A DNA stretch of 61,334 nt, from positions 1 to 61,334 of the forward strand of contig JAHLKH010000170.1 in assembly GCA_025526915.1 (NCBI GenBank), given 5' to 3'. The notes under the pieces were generated by a model that did no database searches, was not told where the DNA came from, and saw only the letters and a list, made by a program, of their open reading frames with translations. This stretch comes from Entophlyctis helioformis. Taxonomy: Eukaryota; Chytridiomycota; Chytridiomycetes; Chytridiales; Chytriomycetaceae. Positions within the stretch are counted from its first letter, which is position 1; each line of letters opens with the position of its first letter. The translations under genes and the position numbers were made by a program. Shown piece after piece: positions 57,680 through 61,334 of this stretch.

Positions 57680-59541
57680 ATGGCGGTCTCGAACACAGAG
57701 TCGGAAGCTGCAGAACCATCGCAGGTGCCAATACCAAAGACAGAGCCTGTCCTGCAGCTTATGAATGTTGCCATAGTCATGGCGTACTCGGTCGGCCTGC
57801 TCTTCAATGCCGTGTTTGTTCTCGCCATCGCCCGATCCAAGCACCTGCGCTCTTTCGGCGAGGTCTGGCTCAACCTGTCGCTGTCCGTGTGCGACTTGCT
57901 GCTCTCGATGGTGGTGCTGTCGACCTATGGCTCGTCGCTCGGGTCCGACGTCTCGATGCTTGCCAAGAGCAACGTGCTGTGCCAGGTGCAGGGGTTTGGC
58001 GTCCAGCACCTTGGTGTCGTGTCGGTGTGGACCATTCTGGTGAGTACAGAGGATGTGCTTGGATGGTTGCCATGGTGGCTTGACGGTTGTTATGCGGCGC
58101 GAAACGAGTCCAAGCCTGGCTTGGATGCTCTGGCTTGGAATGCTTTGAGAGATGAGCTTTCGCATCGCCCATATGGCTGTGCCTGGCCAAGGTCACATCG
58201 GCGGCCGTCACAGTCGACACGTCTGGTCGCACACAATCGCGACTCTGGAGCGTCTCCAAACTGCGGCGATTCGCGGTGTTGACCGACTCGATCCGAAGAG
58301 CTGGGCATGCTGTCTGTTTGGCTGTCTGCCTGTTTGGCTGTTTGTCTGAGTGGCTGGCTGGCTGACATTGAGCGTCCATGGTGTGCCCCTGGTGTGCCCT
58401 TGGCAGGGACTCGCAGTGTATCAGTTCCATGTGATTGTGCGCGAGCAGCCAGCACCGCGTCCATCGACCATCCAGCTCTTCGTCCTTGTCATCTGGATCG
58501 TCAACTCTGTCTTGGCGATGCTGCCCATCCTGTTCGGCAGCCGCACACACTATGTCCTGCAAGGCGAGTCTCTGCCCTCTCTCTCTGCCCTCTCTCTCGC
58601 TGCCCCACCACATGCATGACTGGATGCAATGCAGCTGACTGTCTTCCTTGACTGCGTGCTTTCCCTCCACAGTCAGCAGGCTGTACTGCGGGTGAGTCCA
58701 GCCGACTGTCCATAACAACGGCATCCACATACCAACACTTGCTGCCTGCTGGGACAGGTTCGATGTCTTGACCCAAGAGCCTTTGTCGGTGTCCTTTCGC
58801 ACGCTCAACACGGCCGGCTCGTTCTTTGTGCCTGCCGTGATCGGCGTCCTGTACTACTTCACATACCGGCGAGTGGCAATGCTGTCCAGGCGTGTGCAAG
58901 GAAGGATGGACCCACCGTCACCCGCCAGAGGCAAAGGCCGAGGCGCACGACGGCAGTCGGCCCCCAAGATCGACGTCACACTGCAGATGCGGATTGCTGT
59001 CGTGAGGCGAGCTGTGTCGGTCACACTCTGCTGCTTGGCGTGAGTGGCAGATGCGCAACCGCTTCGTGTGCGATCTGGGCAAGTGGTCGATGGCTGCTGA
59101 CGTCACTGACGCTGCATGGCACTCTCTGGCACTCTCTCGCGTTGCTGCAGGTGCTGGAGTCTGTTTGGGGCGTGTCTGTCCTATCAGCTTATCACTGGCA
59201 GATTCGTCCCTCCAGTCGTCGAAGGCATTTCGCTCATTCTGACGGCCACCAACACCATTGGCAACCCCGTGCTGTTCTTTACACAGGATCTGCGGTACCA
59301 GCGATCGCTCAAGCGGCTCATGGGCAAGTCGCAGTCCTCAGACGACGAGTATGATGGCAGCGAACAGGGAGAACTCTCGCAGCACCGACCCGACTGGATC
59401 GACAGGCAAGAGTCCATCACACCATTCACTCAGTCTGCGAGGGGACCAAGACAGCGTCCAAGTCAATGCGCGATCGAGTGCCACGCTTGGAATCACCGTT
59501 GCCGCTGCTGTGGACAGCATCGACTATTCGGACGACGATGA
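57680..59541 (+). CDS. Rhodopsin-like GPCR (GPCR4) with a 19-nt micro-exon
   Basis: Five exons, 57680-58039, 58407-58563, 58673-58691, 58758-59039 and 59151-59541, join in frame to 402 aa. TM1 has GLLFNAVFVL, TM2 LNLSLSVCDL with the conserved aspartate, TM3 SNVLCQVQGFG, and TM7 TIGNPVLFFTQDLRYQ (NPxxF). The 19-nt exon 3 supplies RLYCG, aligning with the cysteine of the second outer loop of the other receptors (FHCGL). The intron before it has a GC donor (AAG/GCGAGT). The last exon reads to 59541; an adjacent frame would give an acidic end, DYSDDDDFVYHMHHK, to 59569 and looks more natural, so a one-base error near 59440 is possible. The arrestin gene starts 180 bp downstream. Confidence 0.75.
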
Positions 59542-59721
59542 CTTTGTGTACCATATGCATCACAAATGAAGGAGAAGGAGATGCTGTGGAAGCTTTCCAG
59601 CGAACAGAGGAGGGAAACCCCCCTGGACCTTCGGCCATGCGATCTCTACGTGGTCTCCACGTGGTGTCTTGCCTCTTCTCTTGTAGCTCCGACAGGGCTG
59701 CTCCTTCCTCCGATTGACAAC

Positions 59722-61334
59722 ATGAGCGTTGAAGTCGAGATCCGGTCGTCTGTCAGCAGCAGCAGCCAGGGCAGCAGCAGCGGCAGCGGCGACAACGCAG
59801 AGCAACACCGGGCTGAGCCGGCAGCACTGACCGTCCAGACAGCCGTGCTGGCGTCCCGAGCCAGCTTCCAGAGTGCCAACAACAGCAGTGCAAGCGCAAG
59901 CACAAAGCACCATTGACGTGGTCGGCACTGCCATCGACGCTCAGGACGGCCGTGCATCGGCGTCTGCGTCGTCGCCAGCGGCGGACTCGCCTGTTTGGGC
60001 ACGACGGAGCAACGCCCCAAGCCGGCATTCCCACGGCAAGCCGTCGAGGGTCGAGCAGCTCGACAGGCAACCAGCTGCAGCGCACCATCACGGCGTTCCA
60101 AGTGCAGCTCGACGACAATCGCACGACGTTTGTGCCGGGACAGCGCATCGAGGGCCATGTGGCACTGACCATCGTGCGGGAATGTGTGCTCAAGGTGCTG
60201 CGGGTGCGGTTCTCGGGTGCGGTGCAGACCCACATCGACCGCCGCCGCAAGGGGTGCGTATGCCCTCTTCCTCCTGCCCCTTCTCTTCGTCGCCGTCGTC
60301 TATCCTGCCTGCATTGCACTGCCCTGCCACTCGCATGCCCCTGGCTGTGCTGCCTGTCTTGCTTGGCACATGCCGCATCCAATCTGTGCACCAAAATACT
60401 CCGCCGAGACCCTTCCTGATTGGCTTTTCCGATGCCCCGTCCCTGCCCGTCCCTGCCCGAGTGCACTGGTGCCTGATGTGTGCACAAGACACGCACTGAC
60501 ACACACTCTCACTGCGCCTCGCCTTGCACACAGGCCAAACGTCAATGCACAAAACACTGTCATGCCCATCTTCAGAGAGGTCTTGAACGTCCTCGGCAGC
60601 CATAGCTCGCGGGAGCAACATGTGCGGCTGGCTGCCGGCGAGTACATCTTCCCCTTTGCCTTTCGTGTGCCTCCCACATCTCTTCCTGCATCGTTCGAGG
60701 TAATGGGCCTGGCCCCACAGCGGCATGCCATGGCTGCATACATTGTGACTCATGCCGTGCTTGTCGTGACACTCAACTAGGGGCCATACGGCAGCATCGT
60801 GTACGAGATCTCGTCGGTGATTATCCGCACTGGCAAACCCAAGTTGGGCCGTGTACCTGCCCATCACCATTCCATCGACGCTTGATGTGGCGGTTCCCGA
60901 GTACCAAGAGCCACGGTCCCTTGAAATGTCATGCGGTGTCGGCCGTCTGTGGTGGAAGACGGGACACGTTGGCATCAAGGCGTCGATCCCTCGCACGCAA
61001 CGGCACAGCGGTGAGTGTTTGCTGCATCTGTGGGTCACTGGCTGGTGCACGTTGTTGCGGCTGACCTTGATGCGCACTTGCAGAGGAAAACATACCCCTC
61101 AAGATTGAGATTGTAAATCACTCGCCGCACGGTATTCTGCTCTACGACATTGCCATCAAGCAGCGCACCTTGTACAAATCCTTTGCAGAGTAAGTCCTTC
61201 TGGTCATGCCTGTCTAGTGGTTCCACGGCGTCTGGTGAGGGCATCGGCTGACAACGGAGTTTGCAGAGTGCGTGGCCCCCGCACAGAACGCATCCACAAG
61301 ATCAACTTTACAGAAAAGATCCCAGCGTCGACGC
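59722..61334 (+). CDS. Arrestin-domain protein, truncated by the window end
   Basis: Alpha-arrestins link membrane receptors and transporters to ubiquitination and endocytosis. The arrestin N-domain is clear: VPGQRIEGHVALTIV, VLKVLRVRFSG, then after splicing GEYIFPFAFRVP, SFEGPYGSIVYEI and VYLPITIPSTLD. The C-domain starts with EENIPLKIEIVNHSPHGILL. Introns: 60254-60533, 60700-60780, 61011-61083, 61190-61266; the last exon runs off the window. The N-terminal Ser/Gln/Ala-rich part (59722-60000) is readable only by changing frame twice, and a third change is needed near 60845 at a GGG run, so either the start is wrong or the sequence has indels. It follows four receptor genes within 14 kb (two directly upstream). 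Confidence 0.75.

Overview
The window is nuclear DNA of a gene-dense fungus. It carries GC-rich spliced genes with short introns (mostly 60-250 bp, GT-AG with CTGAC/CTAAC-like branch sites, plus some GC-AG), polymerase III tRNA genes, GPI-anchored secreted proteins, and a mitochondrial-type kinase and PPR protein. The BIM1-like copper proteins, DUF4246 and the large ankyrin family point to fungi. Rhodopsin-type receptors with an arrestin, a Y-family polymerase of the iota type and a selenocysteine lyase point to an early-diverging, probably zoosporic (chytrid) lineage. That placement is inference; the window has no rRNA or other phylogenetic marker.

Layout. 0-6 kb: tRNA-Lys, a bZIP factor, receptor GPCR1, an ankyrin protein. 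6-18 kb: tRNA-Ala, a 7TM protein, a PDK/BCKDK-type kinase, a monoacylglycerol-lipase-like hydrolase, a TPT transporter, an ArfGAP. 18-31 kb: a GPI protein, a multi-TM protein, an ankyrin protein, an armadillo-DUF4246 protein, a PPR protein, a third ankyrin protein, a LIM protein, and two relics of LINE-like elements. 31-46 kb: a MAK11-like WD40 protein, a small helical protein, an EF-hand sensor, two tandem cytochrome b5-acyl-CoA dehydrogenases, a Pol-iota-like polymerase head to head with a selenocysteine lyase, a small orphan, a BIM1-like protein. 46-61 kb: receptor GPCR2, whose second intron holds a 4.5-kb Ty1/copia element, two divergent BIM1-like genes, receptors GPCR3 and GPCR4, and the start of an arrestin cut by the window edge.

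How they fit together. Four related rhodopsin-like receptors, one next to an arrestin, look like a local lineage-specific receptor expansion with desensitisation machinery. Three BIM1-like proteins suggest surface copper handling. The ankyrin proteins share an N-terminal module as well as their repeats. The acyl-CoA dehydrogenases are a tandem duplication homogenised patchily by gene conversion. Other neighbours show no clear functional link. There are no operons, although intergenic spaces can be very short (72 bp between divergent starts, 33 bp between convergent stops).

Limits. Exon models were built by eye from splice signals, phase and family similarity. Several genes (ArfGAP, 7TM, arrestin, retroelement pol) need one-base frame changes that may be assembly errors.
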